A DNA stretch of 64,000 nt from an uncultured Oscillibacter sp. (GTDB lineage Bacteria; Bacillota; Clostridia; Oscillospirales; Oscillospiraceae): the NCBI GenBank assembly GCA_900770295.1, contig CAAGJQ010000089.1, forward strand, positions 39,888 through 103,887, written 5' to 3'. The notes below the pieces were generated by a model. That model was not told where the DNA came from and made no database searches. It was given only the letters and a program-made list of their open reading frames with translations. Below, one piece after another: positions 14,795 to 22,964 of the stretch. A program made the translations under genes and the position numbers. How positions within the stretch are numbered: the first letter of the stretch is position 1; each line of letters starts with the position of its first letter.

Positions 14795-17044
14795 TCAGGC
14801 GGCCGCGGACGTACCGGCGCTGGCAGCGGGCACGACCTTCTGGCAGAAGTTGGCCAGGAACTCCGCCACCTGATAGCGGGGCGCGGGAGAGGTGGGCATC
14901 AGCTTGCCGTCGATGCCGCTGGCGACACCGGCGCCGCAGGCCCACTGCATGGCGGGAACGGCGTACTCGCCAATGCTGGTGGCGTCGGTGTAGGAGAGGA
15001 TGTTGGTGTCCTCACCCACGGAGACGTCATAGTTCATGAACTGGGCATAGCGGTACAGGATGGTCAGGAACTGCTGACGGGAAATGGCCTGGTTGGGCAC
15101 GAAGGTGGTAGCGGTGTAGCCGTTGCTCAGACCGTTTTCCACAGCCCAGGTGATGGCCTTGATGTAGGGAGAGGTGACGGCCACATCCGTGAAGGGGCAG
15201 GCGCCCTTGGGATCGGGAGAGCCGTTCATCCGCCACAGGACCGTGACCATCTGGCCGCGGGTCATGGTGTTGTCGGGGCCGAAGGTGGTCTCGGTGAAAC
15301 CCTTGAAGATGTCGTTCTCATAGACATACTTCACGGCGTCATAGTAGGAGGCGCCGGCGGGCACGTCGGTGAAGGGCAGGCCCTTGGTAATGGTGATGCG
15401 GCCCTCGGGAGCGCCGTAGTCCTCAGCGGTGACAACGCCCTTCAGCTCAGTGGTGATGTAGTCCATGACGACCTCATCCATGGGCACGCCCAGGTCATAG
15501 TTGACGGAGGCGGCCTTGAAGGCGTAGTAGGTGTCGCCGCCGGCGGCCATAAAGTCGTTGGTGGCGATGGTGTAGGTGGTCTTCGCGTCAAAGGCCTTGC
15601 CGCCCACGGACTGGATGGTCACGCGGTTGATGGTCTTGGGAGCGTAATAGGTGGAGCCGGGATACTGCTCGCCCTGGTCAAAGGCCTTGGTGGTGTCCAC
15701 GGTGTAGACAATGCCGCTGACCTGGGGGAAACCGCCGATGGCGGTGGGCGTGCAGTAGGTGGATGCCTCCAGAGCCTCCAGCAGCTCGGCGCCGGTGACC
15801 TTGACGATGCTCAGGGTGTTGCCGAAGGGCAGGACGGTGTTGATGTCCTTCTTGGTGATGTCACCCTTGCTGATGGTGGCACGGATACCGCCGCCGTTGG
15901 TGACAGCAGCGTCCACCTTGGTGCCGTTTTTCTCGGCGCCCCAGACCAGAGCGTCGGTGATCAGGTTGCCCAGATTGGTCTCCTCGGTGCGGTTGCCGGG
16001 ATCGCGGGCGCCGTTCAGTTCCACTTCGGTCTTGGCGAACACAGCGCCGTAGTCATCATCGATCTCCTTCTGGATAGCGGCGGCGCGGGTGGCCACCTCG
16101 GCGTCAGGCGTGATGTCCATATCATCCAGAGGGATGGAGCGGGCGCTCATGGAGCCGTCGGCGTTGATGGTGACAACACCGATATTGGCCAGCTTGGTGC
16201 CGGTGGAGACCACCAGAGTCTTGCCCTCCGCTGCGGTGACGAGGCTGGTCTCCACGCTGACCATGCCCTGGGCAGGCAGCTTGCTGACGCTCTCGCCGGC
16301 GGCAGCGGCCACCTCTTCGATGGTGGAGTGGGAGTGGCCGTCGATGAACACGTCGATGCCCTTTACCTTCTCCAGCAGGTCGACAGAGCGGTTGCCCTCG
16401 GACTCGTCATCGATGCCCAGGTGGCCCAGGCAGACGATGTAGTCGCAGCCCTCGGCCTTCAGGGCGTCCACCTGCGCCTGGGCGCAGTCGAACATGGACT
16501 TCTCAGACAGGAAAGTCACGCCCTTGATCTTGGCGGGGTGGGCCTTGGTGGCGGTCTCGGGAGTGTCCAGGCCGAACACGCCGACCTTAGCGCCGTTGGG
16601 GGCGGTGAAGGTCACATTGTCCTCAAAGGCCACTTTACCGTTATACAGCACGTTGGCGGCCACGATGGGGAAGTCAGCCTTGTCGGCCAGCTCCGTCAGA
16701 TTGGCGTAGCCATAGTCGAACTCATGGTTGCCGGGTGCGGCTACATCATAGCCGGCCATGTTCATCAGCTCGACGGCCGTGGCACCCTGGGACACGCTGA
16801 CGGTGGGATCGCCCTGGCTGAAATCGCCGGCGTCCATCAGCAGGACATAGGCGCCCTGGGCCTCAAAGGCGTCCTTGATGGCCGCCACCTTGGCATAGCC
16901 GCCGATGGCGCCGTGCACATCGTTGGTGTGCAGGATGACGATGGAGCCATCCATGGTCCCCTTGGTCTCCTCCGCGCTGGCGGTGACGGCCAGAGAGAAC
17001 ATCATGGCCACAGCCAGCAGCAGGGACAAGAGTTTCTTCTTCAT
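14795..17044 (-). CDS. SLH-anchored 5'-nucleotidase/UDP-sugar hydrolase
   Basis: This 749-aa surface enzyme begins with a signal peptide (residues 1-24, ending TASA). A calcineurin-type phosphoesterase domain follows: the metal ligands lie in LHTNDVHG (38-45), DAGDFSQGD (71-79), PGNHEFDYG (104-112) and GHSHST. Next comes the 5'-nucleotidase C-terminal domain with NGGGIRATI and FMAAGGDTYYAF. The last ~195 residues hold three S-layer homology repeats, each starting like PFTDV, which bind pyruvylated wall polysaccharide. It probably dephosphorylates nucleotides outside the cell for salvage. AGGAGG lies 10 bases before the ATG. An extended -10 promoter TGGTATAAT is at 17098-17106. A CsaB-like gene in this window could supply the pyruvyl anchor. 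Confidence 0.93.
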   Translation of the reverse strand: MKKKLLSLLLAVAMMFSLAVTASAEETKGTMDGSIVILHTNDVHGAIGGYAKVAAIKDAFEAQGAYVLLMDAGDFSQGDPTVSVSQGATAVELMNMAGYDVAAPGNHEFDYGYANLTELADKADFPIVAANVLYNGKVAFEDNVTFTAPNGAKVGVFGLDTPETATKAHPAKIKGVTFLSEKSMFDCAQAQVDALKAEGCDYIVCLGHLGIDDESEGNRSVDLLEKVKGIDVFIDGHSHSTIEEVAAAAGESVSKLPAQGMVSVETSLVTAAEGKTLVVSTGTKLANIGVVTINADGSMSARSIPLDDMDITPDAEVATRAAAIQKEIDDDYGAVFAKTEVELNGARDPGNRTEETNLGNLITDALVWGAEKNGTKVDAAVTNGGGIRATISKGDITKKDINTVLPFGNTLSIVKVTGAELLEALEASTYCTPTAIGGFPQVSGIVYTVDTTKAFDQGEQYPGSTYYAPKTINRVTIQSVGGKAFDAKTTYTIATNDFMAAGGDTYYAFKAASVNYDLGVPMDEVVMDYITTELKGVVTAEDYGAPEGRITITKGLPFTDVPAGASYYDAVKYVYENDIFKGFTETTFGPDNTMTRGQMVTVLWRMNGSPDPKGACPFTDVAVTSPYIKAITWAVENGLSNGYTATTFVPNQAISRQQFLTILYRYAQFMNYDVSVGEDTNILSYTDATSIGEYAVPAMQWACGAGVASGIDGKLMPTSPAPRYQVAEFLANFCQKVVPAASAGTSAAA

Positions 17045-17097
17045 GCTTCTATTACCTCCTTGTTTTTTACCGCAGAACAGATTGCGGATTTGATTTG

Positions 17098-17106
17098 ATT
17101 ATACCA
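17098..17106 (-). promoter_or_regulatory. Extended -10 promoter of the SLH nucleotidase gene
   Basis: On the minus strand TGGTATAAT (TG-N-TATAAT) lies 54 bases upstream of the start codon. The -35 region is poor. Confidence 0.5.
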
Positions 17107-17214
17107 TATCCGGAAAAAATAGACAGTCCCAAGCTGAAATATCCACGAAAAATTTTTACTCTGCATTTTGTAGGTTTTCGCGGCGGCGGATGTCTGGTAA
17201 TCCGCCGGACCGTA

Positions 17215-17223
17215 TGCTATACT
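17215..17223 (+). promoter_or_regulatory. Extended -10 promoter of the dihydropyrimidinase gene
   Basis: TGCTATACT (TG-N-TATACT) lies 35 bases upstream of the ATG at 17259. No consensus -35 is visible. Confidence 0.5.
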
Positions 17224-17258
17224 GATATCACAATATAACCAAATTGGAGGGTGGTTTT

Positions 17259-18635
17259 ATGCGAACGCTGTTCAAAGGCGGCACGGTAGTCAACGGTGCC
17301 GGATTGAAGCGGGCCGATCTGCTCATTGACGGAGAAAAAGTGGTGGACCTGGGCCGCAATCTGAAAGTCGAGGCTGACCAGACCGTGGATGTCTCCGGGT
17401 GTCTGCTGTTTCCCGGCTTTATCGATGCCCACACGCACTTCGATCTGGACGTGTGCAACACCACCACGGCCGACGATTTCTGGACCGGCAGCCGGGCGGC
17501 GCTGAAGGGCGGCACCACCACCGTCATCGACTTCGCCTGCCCCAACAAGGGCGAGTCCCTGCACTACGGTCTGGACCTGTGGCACAAAAAGGCCGACGGC
17601 CGTACTTTCTGCGACTACGGCTTCCACATGACCATCGATGACTGGAATGAGTCCATCCGGGCGGAACTGCCGGACATGTTCGCCAAGGGCGTCTCCTCTT
17701 TTAAAATGTACATGCCCTATCCCGCCATGATGGTGGGCGACCGGGACATGTACTGGGCGCTGAAGGAGTTGAAATCCCTGGGCGGCATCTGCGGCGTCCA
17801 CTGCGAAAACGCCGGCGTCATCGATGGGATGATCGCCGAGCGGAAGGCCGCCGGAGAGCTCTCCCCCGCAAGCCACCCCTTAACCCGCCCGTCCTATCTG
17901 GAGGCAGAGGCTGTCTCCCGCCTGTTGCGCATTGCCCAGGCGGCGGACTGCCCGGTAGTTATCGTCCACCTGACCAATCAGGAGGCGCTGAAAGAAGTGG
18001 AGCACGCCCGGAGTCGGGGCCAGAAGGTCTATGTGGAGACCTGCCCCCAGTATCTGCTGCTGGATGACAGCGTCTACTTCAACGAGGACTACTCCCAGGC
18101 CGCCCGGTACGTCTGCGCGCCGCCCATCCGGGAAAAAGGCCAGCAGGAGCTTTTGTGGAAAGCGCTGCGGCGTGGGGAAATCCAGACCATCTCCACAGAC
18201 CACTGCTCCTTCACCCTGGCCCAGAAGGATATGGGCCGGGAGGACTTCACCAGGATTCCCGGCGGCCTGCCCGGCGTGGAGACCAGGGGCGAGCTGATCT
18301 ACTCCTACGGTGTGGCGAAAAAGCGCATCAGCGCCGCCCGGATGTGCCGCGTCCTCAGTGAGAACCCGGCCCGGCTGTATGGACTCTTCCCCCGGAAGGG
18401 CCAGCTGCGGCCCGGGGCCGATGCGGATATTGTGGTCTATGATCCCGGCGCCAGCCACGTCATCCGGGCCGACGACTGCATTGCCAATGTGGACTACAAC
18501 CCCTACGAGGGCTTTGTCACCGCCGGCGGCATCCGGCAGGTGTGGCTCCGCGGCCGGCTGTCCGTGGAAAACGGCAGCGTACTGGACGAGACGCCGCAGG
18601 GCAAATATATGGCCCGGGGCAAGTGCTCCCTGTAA
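17259..18635 (+). CDS. hydA: Dihydropyrimidinase/D-hydantoinase
   Basis: This 458-aa amidohydrolase opens cyclic amides such as dihydrouracil or hydantoins. Metal ligands and the carboxylated lysine are in place: DAHTHFDL, SFKMYMPYPAMM (the Lys), CGVHCEN, VIVHLTNQEAL and STDHCSF. The C-terminal ENPARLYGLFPRKG is also diagnostic. The length is normal. I chose the ATG with GGAGG 8 bases upstream over an in-frame start at 17244. No dihydropyrimidine dehydrogenase (PreTA) or ureidopropionase gene lies nearby, so whether it serves pyrimidine breakdown or a related hydantoin substrate is open. It is monocistronic. Confidence 0.92.
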   Translation: MRTLFKGGTVVNGAGLKRADLLIDGEKVVDLGRNLKVEADQTVDVSGCLLFPGFIDAHTHFDLDVCNTTTADDFWTGSRAALKGGTTTVIDFACPNKGESLHYGLDLWHKKADGRTFCDYGFHMTIDDWNESIRAELPDMFAKGVSSFKMYMPYPAMMVGDRDMYWALKELKSLGGICGVHCENAGVIDGMIAERKAAGELSPASHPLTRPSYLEAEAVSRLLRIAQAADCPVVIVHLTNQEALKEVEHARSRGQKVYVETCPQYLLLDDSVYFNEDYSQAARYVCAPPIREKGQQELLWKALRRGEIQTISTDHCSFTLAQKDMGREDFTRIPGGLPGVETRGELIYSYGVAKKRISAARMCRVLSENPARLYGLFPRKGQLRPGADADIVVYDPGASHVIRADDCIANVDYNPYEGFVTAGGIRQVWLRGRLSVENGSVLDETPQGKYMARGKCSL

Positions 18636-18669
18636 AAACAAAGTCCGGCGAATGGCGGTGTTCGTAAAA

Positions 18670-18718
18670 CAGCAGATCCTCCATATGATCACACAGCAAT
18701 CATATGGAGGATCTGCTG
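18670..18718. repeat. Perfect 20-bp inverted repeat in the 304-base gap after hydA
   Basis: Arms at 18670-18689 and 18699-18718 match perfectly around a 9-base loop; the arms end CCATATGAT and ATCATATGG. No T-run follows on the plus strand; on the minus strand TTTTAC follows. The rest of 18636-18870 shows only short palindromes and no gene. It could be a rho-independent-like barrier, an mRNA 3' stabiliser or a mobile-element relic. Confidence 0.7.
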
Positions 18719-18875
18719 ACATTTGCCCGGCAAATCTCCCTTGGCGGAAAAAGCGCGCAGGACGCGCGATTTTTACGCAAGAAGCGTATAGAAGCGCGTC
18801 TTTTCGTTCTCAACGGCTTTGAAGCGGCCAGCAGACCGGCAGTTCTCTAAGAGAAAACTTTTTCGGAAAATGACC

Positions 18876-18910
18876 TTGACATTTTTCCGTTATTGATATT
18901 TAATATCAAT
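18876..18910 (+). promoter_or_regulatory. Promoter with Fur/PerR-type box of the perR-like gene
   Basis: TTGACA (18876-18881), 17 bases, then TTTAAT (18899-18904). A perfect 9-1-9 palindrome ATTGATATT-T-AATATCAAT (18892-18910) covers the -10. Its size and AT-rich ATTGATAT symmetry fit the Fur-family operator class, so autoregulation is likely. Confidence 0.75.
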
Positions 18911-18939
18911 AAGGACATCGTATCTGATAGGTGAACACT

Positions 18940-19338
18940 ATGATAAGACGTAATACAATTCAACGTTCCTTTGTCCTGGAAGCAGTAAACAAGTTGCATT
19001 GCCACGCCACGGCAGATGAAATATATAATGAAATTGCCAGGCAGCATCCTACGATCAGCCGCGCAACCGTATACCGAAATCTGAATCTGTTATCTGAGAT
19101 GGGCGAGATCCGCCGTCTTGAGATACCCGGGAGCGCCGATCGTTTTGACCATATCAGCAGCAATCACTGCCATGTAAAATGTGAAGTATGCGGACGGGTC
19201 TTTGATGTGGACATGGATTTTGTCAGCGGCCTCGAAAGCGGGATCAGAGATGCCCACGGATTTGACTTTACTGGTTATGACATCATTTTTCACGGCGTCT
19301 GTCCGGAATGCAAAGGACAAAAGGGTTCCAAAACATAA
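18940..19338 (+). CDS. PerR-like Fur-family regulator
   Basis: This 132-aa metalloregulator has the Fur winged helix (ATADEIYNEIARQHPTISRA, TVYRNLNLLSEMGE). Both structural zinc CxxC pairs are present: CEVC and CPEC. Residues equivalent to the PerR sensing site are all there: the His before ATADEIY, RFDH Asp, NHCH double His and FDVD Asp. It is therefore probably peroxide- or iron-responsive. GTG at 18931 is in frame, but AGGTG 7 bases before the ATG at 18940 favours the latter. Its base composition is clearly less GC-rich than the flanking genes, suggesting transfer. The next gene follows after 62 bases. Confidence 0.85.
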   Translation: MIRRNTIQRSFVLEAVNKLHCHATADEIYNEIARQHPTISRATVYRNLNLLSEMGEIRRLEIPGSADRFDHISSNHCHVKCEVCGRVFDVDMDFVSGLESGIRDAHGFDFTGYDIIFHGVCPECKGQKGSKT

Positions 19339-19400
19339 AACAACTTGGGAAAAGGCGCGGAAACAAGCGCTTTCATAAATCAAATTGAAGGAGGATCATC

Positions 19401-19967
19401 ATGAGAAGTATTACTACATTGGATCTGCAGTACGCACATCGTTTTTATGGTTTCAAGGGCGAGGCCCAGTATCTGCATGGGCACACAGGGGTTCTGACCA
19501 TCGAAGTTGAGGACTCTGTTGAGCCGGGCGTCAATATGGTCTTCCCCTGCAATGAGATCCAGAAAACAGCATGGGAGGTTCTGAAGAATTTCGATCACGC
19601 TCTGATTCTGCGGGAAGACGATCCGCTGCTGCCTGCGATCCTGAAGGTCTACGAAGAGCAGGGCATCAAGGATGGCGCCCCCACCAACAAGATGAAGGGC
19701 CCCGCATTCAAGACCGAGCTCGCAACTGCTTATCCCGATTGCCGTCTGGTCGTAACGAAGGAGACCATGACGGTTGAAGGCATGATCAAGATCGTCTATG
19801 ATCTTCTGAAGGACAAGCTGAATATCGCCAAGCTGACTTTCACCAGCGGCGTGAATGCCGCGTCCCAGGAATACAAGCCTGAAGGCTCCAAAGACCGGTG
19901 CCCCCTGTGTGGTATCGCTCTGAACGAAAACGGCGTATGCCCGAAGTGCGGGTACAAGAAGCCGTAA
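19401..19967 (+). CDS. 6-pyruvoyl-tetrahydropterin synthase-fold protein with C-terminal zinc ribbon
   Basis: This 188-aa protein aligns with the PTPS/QueD family. It has zinc-binding histidines in YAHRFYGF and YLHGHTG, the block FDHALILREDDP and a Glu in ETMTVEGM. QueD uses a Cys four residues before HGH (CxxxHGH); here the string is AQYLHGH, so neither that Cys nor the Glu of the PTPS-III type is present. The last 30 residues form a small zinc ribbon (CPLC...CPKC) that the enzymes lack. No other queuosine or folate genes are nearby. It is probably cotranscribed with the PerR-like gene. It may have a new activity, so I do not name it QueD. Confidence 0.75.
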   Translation: MRSITTLDLQYAHRFYGFKGEAQYLHGHTGVLTIEVEDSVEPGVNMVFPCNEIQKTAWEVLKNFDHALILREDDPLLPAILKVYEEQGIKDGAPTNKMKGPAFKTELATAYPDCRLVVTKETMTVEGMIKIVYDLLKDKLNIAKLTFTSGVNAASQEYKPEGSKDRCPLCGIALNENGVCPKCGYKKP

Positions 19968-19983
19968 TTCCCATATGCAAAAG

Positions 19984-20023
19984 CAGAGCGCCCGAGGAAT
20001 CCGCAGATTCCTCGGGCGCTCTG
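19984..20023 (+). terminator. Terminator after the PTPS-like gene
   Basis: A perfect 18-bp stem (19984-20001 with 20006-20023) and loop CGCA lie 17 bases past the stop, followed by TTC. Confidence 0.75.
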
Positions 20024-20093
20024 TTCAACAGCAGCTTTTCCGGAACACATGCAATGCTAGCTTATAAGCAGCCCGCAAACGCCGGACCTTGTT

Positions 20094-20582
20094 TCATTCG
20101 CCCCACCGGACGTCCACGACTGTGCCGCCCTGGAACTCGATATACTCGCTCTTCAGAATGTAATCCGTCTTGCCGATGCGGACCTCCTGATCACCCACCT
20201 TGGTGGTCATGACCTCGCCGGAGGGGGTCTCCGTGGTCGCCGTGAAGTACAGCGTCACATGCTCCCGATCCTCGATCCACTCCCCATTGGCATCAAGCAC
20301 ATAATACGGGGCTTTTTCCACGCTCTCGATCTGGCCGCCCACCAGGGCGCCGGACGCCATCAGCGGGGAGGGCAGATGCTCCTTGCAGTTTTCGTACAGC
20401 TCCGCCGGTACTCCTTCCACCCTGACGGTGTAAGTGACCTTGGTCATGGCTGTCTCTCCGATCTCTGTGCCGCCGCGGTTCATCAGCTTGATACCGGCAA
20501 AGACAACCACTGCCAGAATCAAAAGCACGGCAATGATGTCGATGATATTGAATTTTCCGATTTTCTTTGCTTTCTGTTCCAT
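20094..20582 (-). CDS. DUF4330 domain membrane-anchored protein
   Basis: This 162-aa protein has a basic start (MEQKAKKIGKFNIIDIIAVL), a single TM helix at about residues 14-33 and an extracytoplasmic domain. That domain contains KVTYTVRVEGVPAELYENCK, SGALVGGQIESVE and the ending GGTVVDVRWGE. This is the DUF4330 family, whose function is unknown. The ATG with GGAGG 5 bases upstream was chosen; a very long frame across the opposite strand (to 22844) is a shadow of the glycosyltransferase gene. It is divergent from the GT4-CsaB gene, and the pair shares a 123-base promoter region. A cell-envelope role is inferred. Confidence 0.8.
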   Translation of the reverse strand: MEQKAKKIGKFNIIDIIAVLLILAVVVFAGIKLMNRGGTEIGETAMTKVTYTVRVEGVPAELYENCKEHLPSPLMASGALVGGQIESVEKAPYYVLDANGEWIEDREHVTLYFTATTETPSGEVMTTKVGDQEVRIGKTDYILKSEYIEFQGGTVVDVRWGE

Positions 20583-20628
20583 GGTCTCCTCCATACCAGG
20601 CGCATGGCGCCTGGATTTTCTCTTGTTC

Positions 20629-20657
20629 TGGACAATATTCCCGGAGTATTGTATAAT
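20629..20657 (+). promoter_or_regulatory. Promoter of the GT4-CsaB gene with near-palindromic spacer
   Basis: TGGACA (20629-20634), 17 bases, then TATAAT (20652-20657). The spacer holds ACAATATTCCCGGAGTATTGT (20632-20652 minus the final base in part), a near palindrome that could be an operator. Confidence 0.65.
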
Positions 20658-20705
20658 ATTTTCCGCCATTTCACAAGACCATTTTTTACGAAAGGAAGGC
20701 TTTTC

Positions 20706-22931
20706 ATGAAAGTCATCCATTTGATCAGCGGCGGTGACTCCGGCGGTGCCAAGACCCATGTGCTGAGTCTGCTGCAAAATCTGAACAAGACCATTACCGC
20801 CCAGCTGGTGTGCTTTCGGGACGGCCCCTTCGCCGATGAGGCCCGGTCCCTCGGGATCCCCACCATGATCATCGGCGGCAACAATGTGCTGCGGGTCCGG
20901 CAGCAGCTGACCCGCCATATCCGTCAGGGCGGATATCAGCTCATCCACTGCCATGGCTCCCGGGCCAATATGATCGGCGCACTGCTTCGGAAATCCACGG
21001 GCCTGCCGGTGGTCAGCACCGTCCACAGCGACTACAAGCTGGACTATATGGGGCGGCCTGTCAGCCGTCTGACCTTCGGCACCATCAACGCCTGGGCCTT
21101 GCGTCAGCTGGACTACCGCATCGGCGTGTCCGACGCCATGGTGGACCTGCTGATCTCCCGGGGCTTCCCCCCCGACCGGTTTTACGCCATTTACAACGGT
21201 ATCGACTTCACTCCCGCACCCGAGCAGGGAGACCGCATCCCCTATCTTCAAAGTCTCGGTGCCGATGTGGACGAGACATCCGTGGTGGTCGGCATCGCCG
21301 CACGCCTGAATCCCGTCAAGGACATGTCTACCCTGATCCGCGGCTTTGCCGCGGGCTACCAGTCCTGCAAGCGGCTGCGGCTGGTCATCGCCGGCGACGG
21401 CGAGGAGCGTGAAAAGCTGGAAGCTCTGGCAAAGGAGTTGGGCGTGGAGAAGCAGGTGACCTTCGCCGGGTGGATCAGCGGCGGCATGGACCGCTTCTAC
21501 TCCGCCCTGGATATCAACGCCCTGACCAGTCTCAGCGAGACCTTCCCCTACGCGCTGACCGAGGGGGCCCGGTTCCATCTGGCCACCGTGGCCACCGCCG
21601 TGGGCGGCATCCCCTATCTCATCGATCAGGATGTGAACGGCTATCTCTTCTCCCCCGGGGACTGGGAAGCACTGGGCGCCCATCTGGCTGCCCTGGGCAA
21701 TGATGACGAACTGCGCCGGAGCATGGGCGAGAAGCTGTATGAAAAGGCCTCCTCCCAGTTCTCCATCCAGAAGACAGTGGATACCCAGCTGCATATTTAC
21801 GAAGAAATCATCCGCCGCCATAACCGCCCCAGACAGGACCGGGACGGCGTGGTCATCTGCGGCGCCTACGGCCGGGGCAATGCCGGTGACGACGCCATTC
21901 TGGAGGCCATTTTGCAGGAGATGCGCTCCATCGATCCGGACATGCCGGTGTTGGTTCTGTCCAAGGACCCCAAAAGCACCCGGCTGACCTACCGGGTCCC
22001 CTCCGTCAGCCGGATGAATATTCCCGCCTGGCACAGGGCCATGCGGCATTCCCGGCTCTATATCAACGGCGGCGGCAGCCTGATTCAGGATGTGACCTCC
22101 CGGCGGTCCCTGTGGTTCTATCTCCACAATATCCAGAGCGCCAAAAAGTGCGGCTGCAAGGTGCAGATGTACGGCTGCGGCATCGGCCCCGTCACCCGTG
22201 AGAGCCACCGGAAGCTGGCCGCCAAGGTTCTGAACCAGAATGTGGATATCATCACCCTGCGGGAGCCGGACTCCCAGGCGGAGCTGAAGGCCATGGGCGT
22301 CACCCGGCCGGAGATCCTGCTGACGGCGGACCCGGCCCTGATCCTGCACCGCGCCTCCGACGCGGAGACGGACAGTGTGCTGCTGCGGGCAGGCATTCCG
22401 CCCCACGGCAGGTATATCTGCTTCGCCCTGCGGCGCTGGAAGGGCTTTGAGGAAAAGGCGCCCCTCTTCGGCGCCGCCGCCAGATACGCCTACGAGACCT
22501 ACGGCCTGACGCCGGTGTTCGTGGCCGTGGAAAAGCACCTGGACCCCGGCGCCGGCCAGCTGGCCGCCCGCGGTTTGGGCATTCCCCACTACTTTCTGGA
22601 TGACGCCGGCAGCGCCGGCACCATCATCGGCGCCCTGTCCCGGATGGAGGTCGTGGTCTCCATGCGGCTCCACGCGCTGATTTTCGCCGCTGGGCAGGGC
22701 ATTCCTCTGGCGGGCGTGGTATACGACCCCAAGGTCTCCGCCTTTCTGCGGTATATCGGTCAGGATCTGTTCGCTGGTCTGGACGCTCTGACCGAAGAAA
22801 ACCTCCGGAGCATGATCGATCAGGCGGTATCCCAGACAGCCCATCCGGAGGCCCAGGCAGCCGCCGTGGAGCGGCTGCAGGCCATGGAGCAGCGAAACGT
22901 GGCAGTCGCCCGGCGGCTGCTGGGCAGATAA
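20706..22931 (+). CDS. csaB: Glycosyltransferase family 4 fused to CsaB-type polysaccharide pyruvyl transferase
   Basis: This 741-aa protein has two enzymes in one chain. Residues 1-370 are a GT-B family 4 glycosyltransferase: ISGGDSGGAKTHVLSLL at the start, VVGIAARLNPVKDM, and the acidic EX7E-type SETFPYALTEGA. Residues 375-741 are a CsaB-like pyruvyl transferase: VVICGAYGRGNAGDDAILEA, INGGGSLIQDVTSRRS, CGIGPVTRESHR and VVVSMRLHALIFAAGQGIPL. CsaB puts ketal pyruvate on the secondary wall polymer that SLH domains grip. This window also encodes an SLH enzyme. The ATG follows AAAGGAAGG. The gene symbol applies to the second half only. Confidence 0.88.
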   Translation: MKVIHLISGGDSGGAKTHVLSLLQNLNKTITAQLVCFRDGPFADEARSLGIPTMIIGGNNVLRVRQQLTRHIRQGGYQLIHCHGSRANMIGALLRKSTGLPVVSTVHSDYKLDYMGRPVSRLTFGTINAWALRQLDYRIGVSDAMVDLLISRGFPPDRFYAIYNGIDFTPAPEQGDRIPYLQSLGADVDETSVVVGIAARLNPVKDMSTLIRGFAAGYQSCKRLRLVIAGDGEEREKLEALAKELGVEKQVTFAGWISGGMDRFYSALDINALTSLSETFPYALTEGARFHLATVATAVGGIPYLIDQDVNGYLFSPGDWEALGAHLAALGNDDELRRSMGEKLYEKASSQFSIQKTVDTQLHIYEEIIRRHNRPRQDRDGVVICGAYGRGNAGDDAILEAILQEMRSIDPDMPVLVLSKDPKSTRLTYRVPSVSRMNIPAWHRAMRHSRLYINGGGSLIQDVTSRRSLWFYLHNIQSAKKCGCKVQMYGCGIGPVTRESHRKLAAKVLNQNVDIITLREPDSQAELKAMGVTRPEILLTADPALILHRASDAETDSVLLRAGIPPHGRYICFALRRWKGFEEKAPLFGAAARYAYETYGLTPVFVAVEKHLDPGAGQLAARGLGIPHYFLDDAGSAGTIIGALSRMEVVVSMRLHALIFAAGQGIPLAGVVYDPKVSAFLRYIGQDLFAGLDALTEENLRSMIDQAVSQTAHPEAQAAAVERLQAMEQRNVAVARRLLGR

Positions 22932-22937
22932 ACATTC

Positions 22938-22964
22938 TAAGGGCGGCCATATTGGCCGCCCTTA
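22938..22964. terminator. Terminator between GT4-CsaB and the small minus-strand gene
   Basis: A 12-bp stem (22938-22949 with 22953-22964), 3-base loop. The minus-strand gene's stop codon (22962-22964) forms part of the stem. Confidence 0.65.

Noticed and set aside
20094..22844. 916-aa minus-strand frame opposite the GT4-CsaB gene
   Set aside because: Only its last ~162 residues (DUF4330) are real; the rest is antisense of a well-supported fusion enzyme.
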